Assembly (NCBI GenBank): GCA_030524705.1
Contig: JAUNGD010000001.1
Coordinates: forward strand, 1 to 64,000
Source of the DNA: Lachnospiraceae bacterium
GTDB taxonomy: Bacteria; Bacillota; Clostridia; Lachnospirales; Lachnospiraceae
Direction of reading: 5' to 3'
DNA: 64,000 nt
The position numbers and the translations under genes were made by a program. The notes below the pieces were generated by a model. That model saw only the letters and a list, made by a program, of their open reading frames with translations, searched no databases and had not been told where the DNA came from. Shown here one piece after another: positions 18,014-27,140 of this stretch (positions within the stretch are counted from its first letter, which is position 1; each line of letters begins with the position of its first letter).

Positions 18014-19339
18014 ATGGCTCGTTTGCCTGAAACAGATAATGAGGAGATCATGACGGGAGAGACAGCTGACACTCCGGCATCCGGACATCGGTTTGCCGCC
18101 GGTTTTCTGCTGGGGCTCATGTCTGCTCTGCTTTGTATTACCGTATTTATGCTGGGATGGTCCTACGCTCAGAGAAAGGCGTCTGGCACAGCAGAGGAGG
18201 TACAGGGAGTATCTGTACTGACTGATTCAGAGACACTGTACAAACTGAACGAGGTACAGGCGCTAATTGAACAACATTATTTGAACGATGTGGACAGCAG
18301 TTTGCTGTCCTCGTATCTCTTTAAAGGGATCGCAGCGGGGCTGGAAGACCCTTATGCGAATTATTATTCCGTGGAGGAACTGCAGTCAGTGCTGGATTCC
18401 TCCCGGGGAGAGTATTTCGGCATCGGCGCGACGCTGATGGCGGATATACGGACAAATGAGATCAGTGTGCTTGAGGTGTATGAGGAAGGCCCGGCGTTCC
18501 GGGCCGGACTGCAGCCGGGGGATGTGCTGATGTCTCTTAATGATACGTCACTTGCCGGAAGCGGTCTGTCAGAGGCGGTATCCATGATCAAAGCCTGCGA
18601 CGGCCCGTTTACGCTGGGAATATACCGTCCGGAGACGGAGGAAGAACTGCAGCTTGCAATGGAATGCGAGGAGGTAAAGCTCGAGTACGTTCAGTCAGAG
18701 ATGCTGGAGAACCATATCGGCTATATCCGGCTGAGTGAGTTTACGGAGAGCGCAGTGGGGCAGTTCCGTGAGGCGGCAGAGGTTTTGAAGGAGCAGGGGA
18801 TGGAGAAGCTGATCGTGGATCTGCGTAGCAATCCCGGCGGTCTTCTGGATTCCGTCTGCGATATTCTGGATGAGGTACTGCCGGAGGGTCTGATCGTATA
18901 CACGGAGGACCGCAGCGGCAACCGCCAGGAGCGCTTTGCGGATGACAAGCGTTCTATTACCTGTGAGATTGCTGTGCTTGTAAACGGAAATTCGGCAAGT
19001 GCTTCCGAAATCTTTGCGGGAGCGGTGCAGGATCTGGAGTTGGGACCAATCATCGGGACGAAAACCTATGGCAAGGGTGTGGTGCAGCAGACGTATACGC
19101 TGTCTGACGGTTCCGCATTTAAGCTGACGACGGAGACATACTATACCCCTAAGGGGCAGGACATCAACGGCAGTGGGATTACCCCCGATATCGTAGTGGA
19201 GGAGCCGGAGAGCGCAGGACAGGGCAGTCCGGCGTCCGAGGGTGAAAGCACGGCGGGCGAAGATTCTGCGAAGGAGACGGATACAGTATTGGAAAAGGCA
19301 GTGGAGGTGCTGAGCACCGATGAAGCTGCGGGTGAATAA
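18014..19339 (+). CDS. S41-family C-terminal processing protease (CtpA-like)
   Basis: Membrane-anchored serine protease that trims or degrades extracytoplasmic proteins. The 441 residues comprise a short cytoplasmic N-terminus, one transmembrane helix (about 28-51), a helical region with DPYANYYSVEEL, a PDZ domain (about 133-205, PAFRAGLQPGDVLMSLN), and the tail-specific protease core. Catalytic Ser329 lies in the SASASE motif and Lys354 in TYGKG, 25 residues apart as in the known Ser/Lys dyad. A Glu/Ser-rich tail follows. The ribosome site AGGAGG is buried in a leader hairpin. It is followed by a sigma-like gene 11 bp downstream and by pyk, probably in one transcript. Confidence 0.92.
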   Translation: MARLPETDNEEIMTGETADTPASGHRFAAGFLLGLMSALLCITVFMLGWSYAQRKASGTAEEVQGVSVLTDSETLYKLNEVQALIEQHYLNDVDSSLLSSYLFKGIAAGLEDPYANYYSVEELQSVLDSSRGEYFGIGATLMADIRTNEISVLEVYEEGPAFRAGLQPGDVLMSLNDTSLAGSGLSEAVSMIKACDGPFTLGIYRPETEEELQLAMECEEVKLEYVQSEMLENHIGYIRLSEFTESAVGQFREAAEVLKEQGMEKLIVDLRSNPGGLLDSVCDILDEVLPEGLIVYTEDRSGNRQERFADDKRSITCEIAVLVNGNSASASEIFAGAVQDLELGPIIGTKTYGKGVVQQTYTLSDGSAFKLTTETYYTPKGQDINGSGITPDIVVEEPESAGQGSPASEGESTAGEDSAKETDTVLEKAVEVLSTDEAAGE

Positions 19340-19350
19340 CAGGAGAAAAT

Positions 19351-20091
19351 ATGGATCATAAAATTATTTTCCGTGAAATGCTCAGTGAGATTAAAAAGGC
19401 GGCGGACGCCGCCGGCGACGTGATCTCAAAGGCAGAAATCAAGGAGATTCTTGGCAATCTTCCTCTTGAGGAGGAGCATTTTGAACTGATTTACAGCTAC
19501 CTTGCGGAGCAGCATATCCGTGTGGTGGAATCAAAAGAAGAAGCGCAGGAACTGCCGGAGCAGGAAGGGGAAAACAGCCTTTCCCTTTACATTGAGGAGC
19601 TGATGAAGCTGAAAGGGGAAATACCGGAGGATGAACAGCGGCTGATGCGCCAGGCGATGCAGGGGGATGAGGCGGCGCGGCTTCATCTGATCGAGAGCTA
19701 TCTTCCGCTCATCTGCGAGATGGCAGGCGGATATGAAGGGACAGAGGTTTCTGCCGAGGATCTGATCCAGGAGGGCAACCTGGGTCTTTTGACGGCTATG
19801 GAGTCCATCGGCAGACTGGAAAGTCCGGCTGCCTGCCGCGCTCATATCATCAACAGCATCAATGCAGCGATGGAGGCGGCCATTGGCAGCAGCCGGGAGA
19901 CAAAGAAGATGGATGAGGGAATCGTAAGCCGGGTAAATCATCTGAATGAAGCGGTACGGAACCTGGAGCGTGATCTGGAGCACAAGGTTTCGGCGGAGGA
20001 GCTGTCGGCTTATCTGGAAATGCCGTTGGAGGAAATACGGGATATTCTGAGAATGTCCGGGGACCAGATCGAGGTTGAAAAGAACGAGTAA
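19351..20091 (+). CDS. Sigma-70-like protein lacking region 4
   Basis: A 246-residue protein that aligns by eye with a primary sigma factor but stops early. Residues 10-60 resemble region 1.1 (VISKAEIKEILGNLPLEEEHFELIYSYL). Then come region 1.2 (LSLYIEELMKLKGEIPEDEQRLMRQAMQGDEAARLHLIESYLPLI) and region 2.1-2.2, including EDLIQEGNLGLLTAMESI, the core-polymerase contact. The region 2.3-2.4 that melts and reads -10 DNA is diverged, without the usual aromatic pair. A region 3-like helical part follows, and there is no region 4. It may bind core polymerase without normal promoter choice; this is inference. It lies between ctpA and pyk with short gaps. Confidence 0.75.
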   Translation: MDHKIIFREMLSEIKKAADAAGDVISKAEIKEILGNLPLEEEHFELIYSYLAEQHIRVVESKEEAQELPEQEGENSLSLYIEELMKLKGEIPEDEQRLMRQAMQGDEAARLHLIESYLPLICEMAGGYEGTEVSAEDLIQEGNLGLLTAMESIGRLESPAACRAHIINSINAAMEAAIGSSRETKKMDEGIVSRVNHLNEAVRNLERDLEHKVSAEELSAYLEMPLEEIRDILRMSGDQIEVEKNE

Positions 20092-20112
20092 CACGGATTG
20101 GAGGACAGAGGC

Positions 20113-21549
20113 ATGAAAAAAACAAAGATTATTTGTACGATGGGACCGAATGCGGATGACCGTGAGGTGCTGAAGGCGCTGGTAGCGAATGGAATGGACA
20201 TCGCGCGGTTTAACTTTTCCCATGGGGACCATGCGGAACAGAAAAAGCGTTTTGACGATCTGAAAAGCGTCCGGGAGGAGATGAGGAAGCCCATCGCCAT
20301 TCTTCTGGATACGAAGGGTCCGGAAATACGTACCGGGCTGCTGAAAAACGGCGGAAAGGTGAGGCTGGAGGAGGGCGCCGAGTTCGTGCTGACCAGCGAG
20401 GAGCTCCTGGGGGATGAAACGAAGGTCTGTCAGACGTATCCGCAGCTTTCCGAGGATGTCAGCGCCGGAGACACGATCCTGATCGACGACGGTCTGATTG
20501 CCCTGAGGGTAAAGGAAATACAGGGAAAGGACATCGTCTGTACCGTGGAGAACGGCGGCGAACTGGGGCAGAGAAAGGGAATCAACGTGCCGAATGTCCA
20601 GGTAAATCTTCCGGCCATCACCAGGAAGGACAGAGAGGATATTATTTTCGGCATCCAGCAGGGCATTGATTTTATCGCAGCATCCTTTGTCCGGGATGCG
20701 GATGCGGTGAAGGAGATCAAGAGCATCCTGAAGGAATACAATGCGGAGCATATTGATGTAATTGCAAAAATTGAGAACGGCGAAGGGATCAAAAATATTG
20801 ATCGGATCATTAATGCGGCAGACGGCATCATGGTGGCCCGGGGCGATATGGGCGTGGAGATCCCGGCCTATGATGTCCCCCACGTGCAGAAGATGATCGT
20901 GGAAAAATGCAACCGTAAATACAAGCCGGTCATTATCGCCACCCAGATGCTGGATTCCATGATCCGCAATCCCCGTCCCACGAGAGCCGAGGTGACGGAT
21001 GTCTCGAATGCGATCCAGGAGGGCGCCGATGCGATCATGCTTTCCGGAGAGACCGCCATGGGCAAATATCCGGTGGAGGCCCTCAAGATGATGGCGCAGA
21101 TCGCTGAATCCACAGAGCAGTATCTGGATTACGAGTCTATGCCGGAATACCGTTCGCTCCGGGGAGATGCGAATGTTTCCAGCGCGGTAGGAGTGGCGGC
21201 GGTGCGCACGGCGACGAACGTCCAGGCAAAGTGCATTGTTACGCCTACGATGTCAGGACAGACCGCCCGTACAATGTCGAATTTCCGGTCAAAGATTCCG
21301 ATTTATGCGGTGACGCCGAACGACTGGGCGCAGCGCAAAATGCAGATCTATTGGGGCGTGACGCCTTTGAAGGGCTATACGGAGGACTCCACGGAGCACA
21401 TTATCTCCCACGCTATGTACGTAGTAAAGCGGGAAGGCTACGTGGAAGAAGGGGACATGGTTATATTTACAGCTGGAGACCCCGCTACCAATATTGTCAA
21501 GGGAAAAGGTGCGATGACGAACATGATGCACGTGATCCAGGCAAAATAA
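20113..21549 (+). CDS. pyk: Pyruvate kinase
   Basis: Last step of glycolysis, making pyruvate and ATP from phosphoenolpyruvate. The 478 residues cover the barrel and C-terminal domains without the extra PEP-utiliser domain found in bacilli. Motifs are TKIICTMGPN, MDIARFNFSHGDH, ILLDTKGPEIRTG, the catalytic and metal segment DVIAKIENGEGIKNIDRI, MVARGDMGVEIP, and IIATQMLDSMIRNPRPTRAEVTDVSNA. ATG 20113 is chosen over TTG 20098 because GGAGG lies eight bases before it. The preceding sigma-like gene ends 21 bp upstream, so the two are likely co-transcribed, an uncommon partner for a glycolytic gene. Confidence 0.96.
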   Translation: MKKTKIICTMGPNADDREVLKALVANGMDIARFNFSHGDHAEQKKRFDDLKSVREEMRKPIAILLDTKGPEIRTGLLKNGGKVRLEEGAEFVLTSEELLGDETKVCQTYPQLSEDVSAGDTILIDDGLIALRVKEIQGKDIVCTVENGGELGQRKGINVPNVQVNLPAITRKDREDIIFGIQQGIDFIAASFVRDADAVKEIKSILKEYNAEHIDVIAKIENGEGIKNIDRIINAADGIMVARGDMGVEIPAYDVPHVQKMIVEKCNRKYKPVIIATQMLDSMIRNPRPTRAEVTDVSNAIQEGADAIMLSGETAMGKYPVEALKMMAQIAESTEQYLDYESMPEYRSLRGDANVSSAVGVAAVRTATNVQAKCIVTPTMSGQTARTMSNFRSKIPIYAVTPNDWAQRKMQIYWGVTPLKGYTEDSTEHIISHAMYVVKREGYVEEGDMVIFTAGDPATNIVKGKGAMTNMMHVIQAK

Positions 21550-21775
21550 GAAAATCTTAATAAATTTTTGACAGGATTTTAACCAGCTCCTGCTAAACTG
21601 GACGGTAGATATACGCCGGTTCAGGGCAGGGGCTTTCTTATGATATAAGGAAGTTCTCACTTCACTATATCATAAAAAGCGCTTCGTAAGCGATGCAAAA
21701 CTTTATTTGCTGTGCAGTTTGCTCTCGTGGGGAGACGGCCCTGGACATGGCAGGAACAGAAAGGAGACGTGTGGG

Positions 21776-22474
21776 ATGTATAATATACTGGTTTGTGATG
21801 ATGACAGAGAGATTGTGGACGCCGTGGAGATCTACCTGGTGCAGGAGGGATTTCGTGTGCTGAAGGCGTACGACGGAGAGCAGGCCTTGGAGGTCCTGAA
21901 GCAGGAAGAGGTGCATTTGCTGATCCTGGATCTGATGATGCCGAAAATGGACGGGATACATGCCATTATGAAGATCCGAGAGGACAGCAGCATTCCGATT
22001 ATTGTTCTGTCTGCGAAGACACAGGATACGGATAAAATATTAGGTCTGAACCTTGGGGCGGACGATTACGTTTCTAAGCCCTTTAACCCTCTGGAGCTGA
22101 TCGCCCGGGTGAAATCCCAGATCAGGCGTTACACGAACTTCGGCTCGGCGCAGAGCGCGTCGGAGTCCGAGCGGGTTTATTCCACCGGGGGGCTCGTCAT
22201 CAACGATGACCGCAAGGAAGTAACCGTGGACGGCGAGCCGGTGAAGCTGACCAGGATCGAATACAACATTCTTCTGTTTCTGGTTCAGAACAAGGGCAAG
22301 GTATTTTCCATTGATCAGATTTATGAACAGATCTGGCAGGAGGAAGCCTTCGGCGCCGACAATACGGTCACGGTACATATCCGTCATATCCGGGAAAAGA
22401 TAGAGATTGATCCAAAGAACCCAAAGTACCTTAAGGTGATCTGGGGGATCGGATATAAGGTAGAGAATCTATAG
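21776..22474 (+). CDS. OmpR/PhoB-family response regulator
   Basis: DNA-binding partner of the kinase encoded 22 bp downstream. The 232 residues have a receiver domain with VCDDDRE acidic pocket, phospho-acceptor Asp52 in ILDLMMPKMDG, and DDYVSKPFNPLEL with the conserved Lys. The winged-helix domain includes VKLTRIEYNILLFLVQNKGKVFSIDQIYEQIW and VTVHIRHIREKIE. ATG 21776 with AAAGGAGA upstream is preferred over the TTG or ATG codons earlier in the frame. The 226 bp between pyk and this gene hold no gene; I see only an imperfect inverted repeat and no convincing terminator. The signal and targets are unknown. Confidence 0.93.
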   Translation: MYNILVCDDDREIVDAVEIYLVQEGFRVLKAYDGEQALEVLKQEEVHLLILDLMMPKMDGIHAIMKIREDSSIPIIVLSAKTQDTDKILGLNLGADDYVSKPFNPLELIARVKSQIRRYTNFGSAQSASESERVYSTGGLVINDDRKEVTVDGEPVKLTRIEYNILLFLVQNKGKVFSIDQIYEQIWQEEAFGADNTVTVHIRHIREKIEIDPKNPKYLKVIWGIGYKVENL

Positions 22475-22496
22475 GTTCCGGTCAGGAGGCACAGAC

Positions 22497-24815
22497 GTGG
22501 GAAAACTGATCTACAAAAAAAGTGTAAAGACAATACTGGCGCTTCTCCAGATCCTGGCCGCCGGCATTCTTGTGTATTGCCTTCTGAATATCGGCTTTTG
22601 GATGGAGGACAGCTACAGCCTGACGGAAATGTCCAAGAGCTATGAGGAGACGGATCTGTTCTTCCGGCAGGTGGATGCGGTGCTCTCCCATAAGATCCGG
22701 GGGAAGCAGAATGAGCTGTTGTTTGAGACGGAGGGAGAGTTCGATCCGTACAAGGAAGTGGATATTCAGTCCTTCGGAGCCTCCAACAGCTATGTACAGG
22801 ACATGAATACGACGTACGTCCTGGAGGATATTCTGACATTTGCGGAGAACGGGGGACGGAAACGGCTTCATGACGCCATCGAGGATGCTCTGGATACGCA
22901 GAGGAAAACCGGGCAGCTTGCCGGAGAACTGCTGGATGAGCAGTCTGACACGCTGGAAGCCATCAGCCCTGTGACGGGCATTTCCATTTCAGAATGCTCC
23001 AGGTGGTATTCCTACTCAGCGGATTTCATTTTGAATGTGTATCAGGATCTTGATCAGGTCAGCGAGGAGATTTACAAGCGTTATCAGGAATACACCACGG
23101 TGCAGGATGAAAGCTGGTCGGAGGGCGCCCCGGGCAATCTCCGGTACTGCATCGAGAATACCGCCACCGGGGAGCTCTATACGAATACAGGCGAAACGCA
23201 GTATGATGCTGCCGTGAAGTCCATGCAGGATGCTTCGGAGCTGACCAGCCTTTATGAGGGGGAGCGGAGCTTCAACATCATGATCGCCAACCCTGACAAC
23301 GTACTGAATCAGGAGGCGGCGGACTGGTTTATGCAGGAGCGTTTTGTCAATACGAATGAGAAGGTATTTCTGGCCGTGGACACGGAGTATCCTGTCAGCG
23401 ATGAGCTGAAGGAATATGCCGATGTGTTTGCAAAGCGTGAAAGTATCGTCTGGGGCTCGCTGATCGGGGCAGTGCTTTGCGGCTTGATCCTTGCGGCGTC
23501 CTTTGTTGTGCTTATTATGGGAGCCGGATGGAACGAGGGGAAGTGTACGCCGGAGGCGTCTAAGATTGACCATGTGCCTACGGAGCTGGCGGCGGGATTG
23601 TATATGACAGTCATGGTGCTGTACTTTCTTATTTTTTCCGAGTATGTTCCTTCACCGGAAAACATAATGGGAAGAGAACGGCTTCTGGTATCCGCGGCGG
23701 CAGCCTCCGCTTACGCTGTTTTTCTCTCTGCGTGTCTGAGTCTGGTGCGGAGAAAGCGCACCAGGACGCTTTGGTCAAACAGTATCTGCCTCATGCTTCT
23801 TCGGACCTGGAAGCAGGTCACGGCGGCCAGGGCGGCTTCGGGCCAGCTGTTGTTTTTCTATATTATTTTTGTCATTTTGAATTTCCTGTTTCTCTTGTTT
23901 GGAAACGTCGGTATTTTCCTGATGTTTGTAATGGACATGGTGGTGCTTCTGTATCTGCTGCGGGACATGACGGGGAAGCAAAGTATATATGAGGGCATCC
24001 AGCAGATATCCAAGGGAGATCTGGAGTACAAAATCGACACGTCGACGCTGCAGGGAGAACCTTTGGAGATGGCCAAAGCGGTGAATGAGATGGGGGACGG
24101 CCTGCAGAGCGCGGTGGACGCCATTGTCAAGAATGAGCGGCTGAAGGCTGAGCTGATAACGAATGTTTCCCACGATATCAAAACGCCGCTGACCTCGATT
24201 GTGAACTATGTGGATTTGCTGAAGCGGGAGAACCTTCCTGACGAGCGGGTTCAGCATTACGTGGAGGTGCTGGATCAGAAGTCCCAGCGGTTGAAGCAGC
24301 TGACGGAGGATCTTGTGGAGGCGAGCAAGATCAGCTCCGGCAACGTGGAGCTTCATATGATGAAAATGCAGCTGCAGAGCATGCTGCAGCAGGCCTACGG
24401 AGAATTTCAGGAGCGTCTGGAGGAGCGGTCTCTGATCCCGGTATGGGAGGTGGAGAAGGAGCCGATCTGCATTATGGCGGACGGACGGCAGCTCTGGAGG
24501 ATACTGGAAAATCTCCTCGGCAATATATATAAGTATGCGATGGAAGGCACCAGGGTCTATTTTGAGCTGTACCGGGAGGATCGGACGGCATATCTGATCC
24601 TGCAGAACACCTCCAGGGAGAAGCTGACCGCCCCGGCGGAGGAGCTGACGGGCCGCTTTGTGCGGGGAGACAAGAGCAGGTCCACGGAGGGCAGCGGCCT
24701 CGGCCTTTCCATCGCCCAGAGTCTTGTGGAGCTTCAGGGCGGTACTTTTTCCCTGTCTGTGGAGGACGATCAGTTCAAGGCTGTCATCAGCTTCCCGGTG
24801 GTAGTGGAAGAGTAG
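22497..24815 (+). CDS. Sensor histidine kinase with large extracytoplasmic and multi-TM input
   Basis: Kinase of the preceding OmpR-type regulator, unusually large at 772 residues. TM1 is at about 10-34, an extracytoplasmic region runs 35-315, then roughly five further transmembrane segments fall between 316 and 487. A HAMP-like linker (GIQQISKGDLEYKIDTS) is followed by the dimerisation/phospho-acceptor helix NVSHDIKTPLTSIVNYVDLL with His559. The ATPase domain has NLLGNIYKYA and the glycine-rich GSGLGLSIAQSLVEL. It starts at GTG 22497 with CAGGAGG seven bases before. The multi-helix membrane block resembles that of VanS/BceS-unlike kinases seen in Clostridia; I do not recognise a characterised homologue. 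Confidence 0.9.
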   Translation: MGKLIYKKSVKTILALLQILAAGILVYCLLNIGFWMEDSYSLTEMSKSYEETDLFFRQVDAVLSHKIRGKQNELLFETEGEFDPYKEVDIQSFGASNSYVQDMNTTYVLEDILTFAENGGRKRLHDAIEDALDTQRKTGQLAGELLDEQSDTLEAISPVTGISISECSRWYSYSADFILNVYQDLDQVSEEIYKRYQEYTTVQDESWSEGAPGNLRYCIENTATGELYTNTGETQYDAAVKSMQDASELTSLYEGERSFNIMIANPDNVLNQEAADWFMQERFVNTNEKVFLAVDTEYPVSDELKEYADVFAKRESIVWGSLIGAVLCGLILAASFVVLIMGAGWNEGKCTPEASKIDHVPTELAAGLYMTVMVLYFLIFSEYVPSPENIMGRERLLVSAAAASAYAVFLSACLSLVRRKRTRTLWSNSICLMLLRTWKQVTAARAASGQLLFFYIIFVILNFLFLLFGNVGIFLMFVMDMVVLLYLLRDMTGKQSIYEGIQQISKGDLEYKIDTSTLQGEPLEMAKAVNEMGDGLQSAVDAIVKNERLKAELITNVSHDIKTPLTSIVNYVDLLKRENLPDERVQHYVEVLDQKSQRLKQLTEDLVEASKISSGNVELHMMKMQLQSMLQQAYGEFQERLEERSLIPVWEVEKEPICIMADGRQLWRILENLLGNIYKYAMEGTRVYFELYREDRTAYLILQNTSREKLTAPAEELTGRFVRGDKSRSTEGSGLGLSIAQSLVELQGGTFSLSVEDDQFKAVISFPVVVEE

Positions 24816-24912
24816 GATTTTCCGGCGGAAGCAGTCCGTCCGGCTTGGATTGCATTTTCTCTAAAGAAATCATTAGATATCTAAAATTTCTCTGAATTTG
24901 CAGTATAATCCG

Positions 24913-24941
24913 TTGACATTGCCTTGTATTGGCAGTAAAGT
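24913..24941 (+). promoter_or_regulatory. Promoter of the zinc-ribbon gene
   Basis: Consensus -35 TTGACA and TAAAGT with 17 bp between, about 30 bp upstream of the start codon of the zinc-ribbon membrane protein. It may also serve the DUF5685 gene. Confidence 0.65.
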
Positions 24942-24976
24942 TGAGACTGAGAATCAAAAGAAATGGGGCAATTCAT

Positions 24977-25372
24977 ATGAAAAAACGGTTTATGGAATTT
25001 ATGAGCGGGAGATACGGAGCGGATGAGCTTTCGAAGTTTATGCTGGCGTTTTGCCTTGTCTGCCTGGTGGTGAATATGTTTACCGGCATACGGGCGGTAT
25101 ACGTCGTCGCTCTCGTGATTCTGGGGGTCTGCTACTATCGCATGTTTTCCAGAGATTATGTGAAGCGCAGCGCGGAGAATCAGAAATATCTGGGTATGAT
25201 CTGGAAAATAAAGAGCAAGTTCGGGAAAACGAAGAACAGAGTCATCCAGAGCAAAGACTTTCATATCTATAAATGCCCGTCCTGCGGACAGAAGATCAGG
25301 ATTCCCAGAGGAAAAGGCAAGATCTGTATTACCTGTCCGAAGTGCCGGCACGAGTTTGAGAAGAAGAGCTGA
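24977..25372 (+). CDS. Membrane protein with C-terminal zinc ribbon
   Basis: A 131-residue protein with two closely spaced hydrophobic segments (about 22-37 and 41-57), then a basic linker and a C-terminal zinc ribbon (CPSC-17-CPKC). The ribbon would face the cytoplasm if the N-terminus is inside. ATG 24977 is preferred over the upstream in-frame codon at 24929, which lies in the promoter. It is followed six bases later by a DUF5685 gene and then by a J-domain gene; I recall this company in other Lachnospiraceae but could not check. The function is unknown; the ribbon could bind protein, RNA or a membrane partner. Confidence 0.8.
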   Translation: MKKRFMEFMSGRYGADELSKFMLAFCLVCLVVNMFTGIRAVYVVALVILGVCYYRMFSRDYVKRSAENQKYLGMIWKIKSKFGKTKNRVIQSKDFHIYKCPSCGQKIRIPRGKGKICITCPKCRHEFEKKS

Positions 25373-25377
25373 GGGAT

Positions 25378-26298
25378 ATGTTTGGATATATCTATGTGAA
25401 TGAACAGGAGCTGAAGCTGAGAGAATATACGGTATACCGCAGCTTTTACTGCGGATTGTGCCACAATTTGAAGCGCAGGTATGGACGGATTGCACAGATG
25501 ATGCTAAACTATGACCTGACGTTTCTTGCGCTGCTGCTGACGGGACTGTATGAGCCGGAGACACGGCTGGAGGAGCACAGGTGTATTCCGCATCCGGTCA
25601 CAAAGCACCGGATGGCGGACAATGATGCGCTGGATTACGCGGCGGATATGTGTGTGCTGCTTTCTTACCAGAAGCTCCGGGACGACTGGGAGGATGAGAA
25701 AAAGCAGACGCGCCGTGCGGCGGCTTCGGTTCTGCAATCTGCATACCAGAAGGTTTCTGCGAAATATCCCCGGCAGGCGGAGTCTGTGGAGAAAAATATC
25801 CGTCTGCTTCACGAGGCGGAGCGCCTGGACCGGCATGACATTGATTATGTGGCCGGCCTTACGGGACATTTCCTGGCAGAGGTGTTCGTATGGAAAAAGG
25901 ATGAGTGGCAGGAGGAGCTGCGGCAGATGGGCTTCTTTATGGGCAAATTCATTTATCTGATGGACGCCCTGGAGGACATCGACAAGGACAAAAAACACGG
26001 CAGCTACAACCTGTTTTCCACGTACGGCGATGTCTGGAGCCCGGAAAGAGAAAAGGAGATCCAGGAAATTCTGATGGATATGATGACGGCGGCATCCAGA
26101 GCCTTTGAGCGTCTGCCCATTCTGGAGAATGCAGAGATCATCAGGAATATCCTGTATTCCGGGGTCTGGTGCAAGTATGTTGCAATGAAAAATCCAGATA
26201 AAAGCAAAGGAAAGAGCCGCAGGAAGGATCAGTGGCAGGATTTGGGAAAAGCCGGAGAAAAGACTTCGGATCAGGACAAAAATCAGGACAAAACGTAA
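25378..26298 (+). CDS. DUF5685 family protein
   Basis: A 306-residue helical protein of unknown function. The N-terminus has FGYIYVNEQELKLREY followed by FYCGLCHNLKRRYG, with a CxxC pair that is the most recognisable family mark. Other conserved-looking parts are MMLNYDLTFLALLL, DYAADMCVLLSYQKLRDDWEDEK, FLAEVFVWKKDEW and FMGKFIYLMDALEDIDKDKKHGSYN, the last holding an acidic DALEDIDKD cluster. That clustering of acidic and aromatic residues in helices is reminiscent of an all-alpha metal or isoprenoid-type fold, but this is only an impression. The C-terminus is Lys/Asp-rich and probably disordered. It starts five bases after the zinc-ribbon gene. Confidence 0.78.
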   Translation: MFGYIYVNEQELKLREYTVYRSFYCGLCHNLKRRYGRIAQMMLNYDLTFLALLLTGLYEPETRLEEHRCIPHPVTKHRMADNDALDYAADMCVLLSYQKLRDDWEDEKKQTRRAAASVLQSAYQKVSAKYPRQAESVEKNIRLLHEAERLDRHDIDYVAGLTGHFLAEVFVWKKDEWQEELRQMGFFMGKFIYLMDALEDIDKDKKHGSYNLFSTYGDVWSPEREKEIQEILMDMMTAASRAFERLPILENAEIIRNILYSGVWCKYVAMKNPDKSKGKSRRKDQWQDLGKAGEKTSDQDKNQDKT

Positions 26299-26398
26299 AA
26301 CAGGATAGTAAAAACATATAGAGAAGGACAAGAAAACGGCAGATACAGCCGAAAAAGATTAAGGTGGATGTGCCGCATACAGAGCGGCGGAGGAGATT

Positions 26399-27109
26399 AT
26401 GAAAAATCCGTATACGGTGCTGGGAGTGCCGGAAAATGCTTCCGAGGAAGAGATAAAGAAAGCATACAGGGCGCTCAGCAGAAAATATCACCCGGATGCC
26501 AATATTAACAACCCGAATAAGGAGCAGGCAGAGGAAAAGTTCAAGGAAATACAGCAGGCGTATCAGCAGATCATGCGCGAGAAGGAAAACGGCGGAAGCT
26601 ATCAGAGCGGGGGCTATCAGGGCGGCGGAGGCTACCAGGGCAGCCAGGGCTACGGCGGCTTTGGTGGTTTTGGCGGCTTCGGCGGTTACGGCGGATACGG
26701 GAATACGGGCAGCTCCGGCAGCGGCAATTCCTCATGGTCAGAGGAGGATGTGCGGATGCAGGCGGCGGAGAACTATATCAGAAGCCGGCATTTCAGCGAA
26801 GCGCTGCATGTACTCTCCGAGATCAATCAGCATAATGCCCGCTGGTATTATCTGAGCGCGATGGCAAACTCAGGGCAGGGGAACACGGTGCTGGCGAAGG
26901 ATCACGCCCAGAAAGCCGTTTCCATGGAGCCGGACAATATGGTTTACCGCCAGTTTCTTCAGCAGATGGAAAACGGCGGCACCTGGTACCGGTCTATGGG
27001 AGATATGTACGGAAGCCCGATGGAGGGCCAGGGAGATTGGTGTATGCGGCTTTGTCTGCTGAATGCATTCTGCGGATGCTGCTGCGGAAGACCCGTATTC
27101 TTCTGTTAG
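26399..27109 (+). CDS. J-domain protein with Gly/Tyr linker, TPR-like helices and cysteine-rich tail
   Basis: Probable DnaK co-chaperone of 236 residues. The J domain fills 1-66, with the essential HPD at 31-33 ([12 protein letters not shown]). Then comes a Gly/Tyr/Phe-rich linker of short repeats (about 68-110), a helical segment with two TPR-like units ([21 protein letters not shown] and [27 protein letters not shown]), and a C-terminus with seven cysteines in its last 23 residues, including a CGCCCG cluster. There is no DnaJ zinc-finger or client-binding domain, so it is a type III J protein. The tail could bind metal, be acylated or insert at a membrane; none is shown. A GGAGGAG site precedes the ATG. 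Confidence 0.88.
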   Translation: MKNPYTVLGVPENASEEEIKKAYRALSRKYHPDANINNPNKEQAEEKFKEIQQAYQQIMREKENGGSYQSGGYQGGGGYQGSQGYGGFGGFGGFGGYGGYGNTGSSGSGNSSWSEEDVRMQAAENYIRSRHFSEALHVLSEINQHNARWYYLSAMANSGQGNTVLAKDHAQKAVSMEPDNMVYRQFLQQMENGGTWYRSMGDMYGSPMEGQGDWCMRLCLLNAFCGCCCGRPVFFC

Positions 27110-27140
27110 GACGGCACGGGGACGGCTGTGACAGTAGCAT

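Noticed and set aside
19531..20883. Minus-strand ORF of 450 codons across the sigma-like gene and pyk
   Set aside because: It spans two well-supported plus-strand genes and has no recognisable domain; a high-GC third-position shadow.
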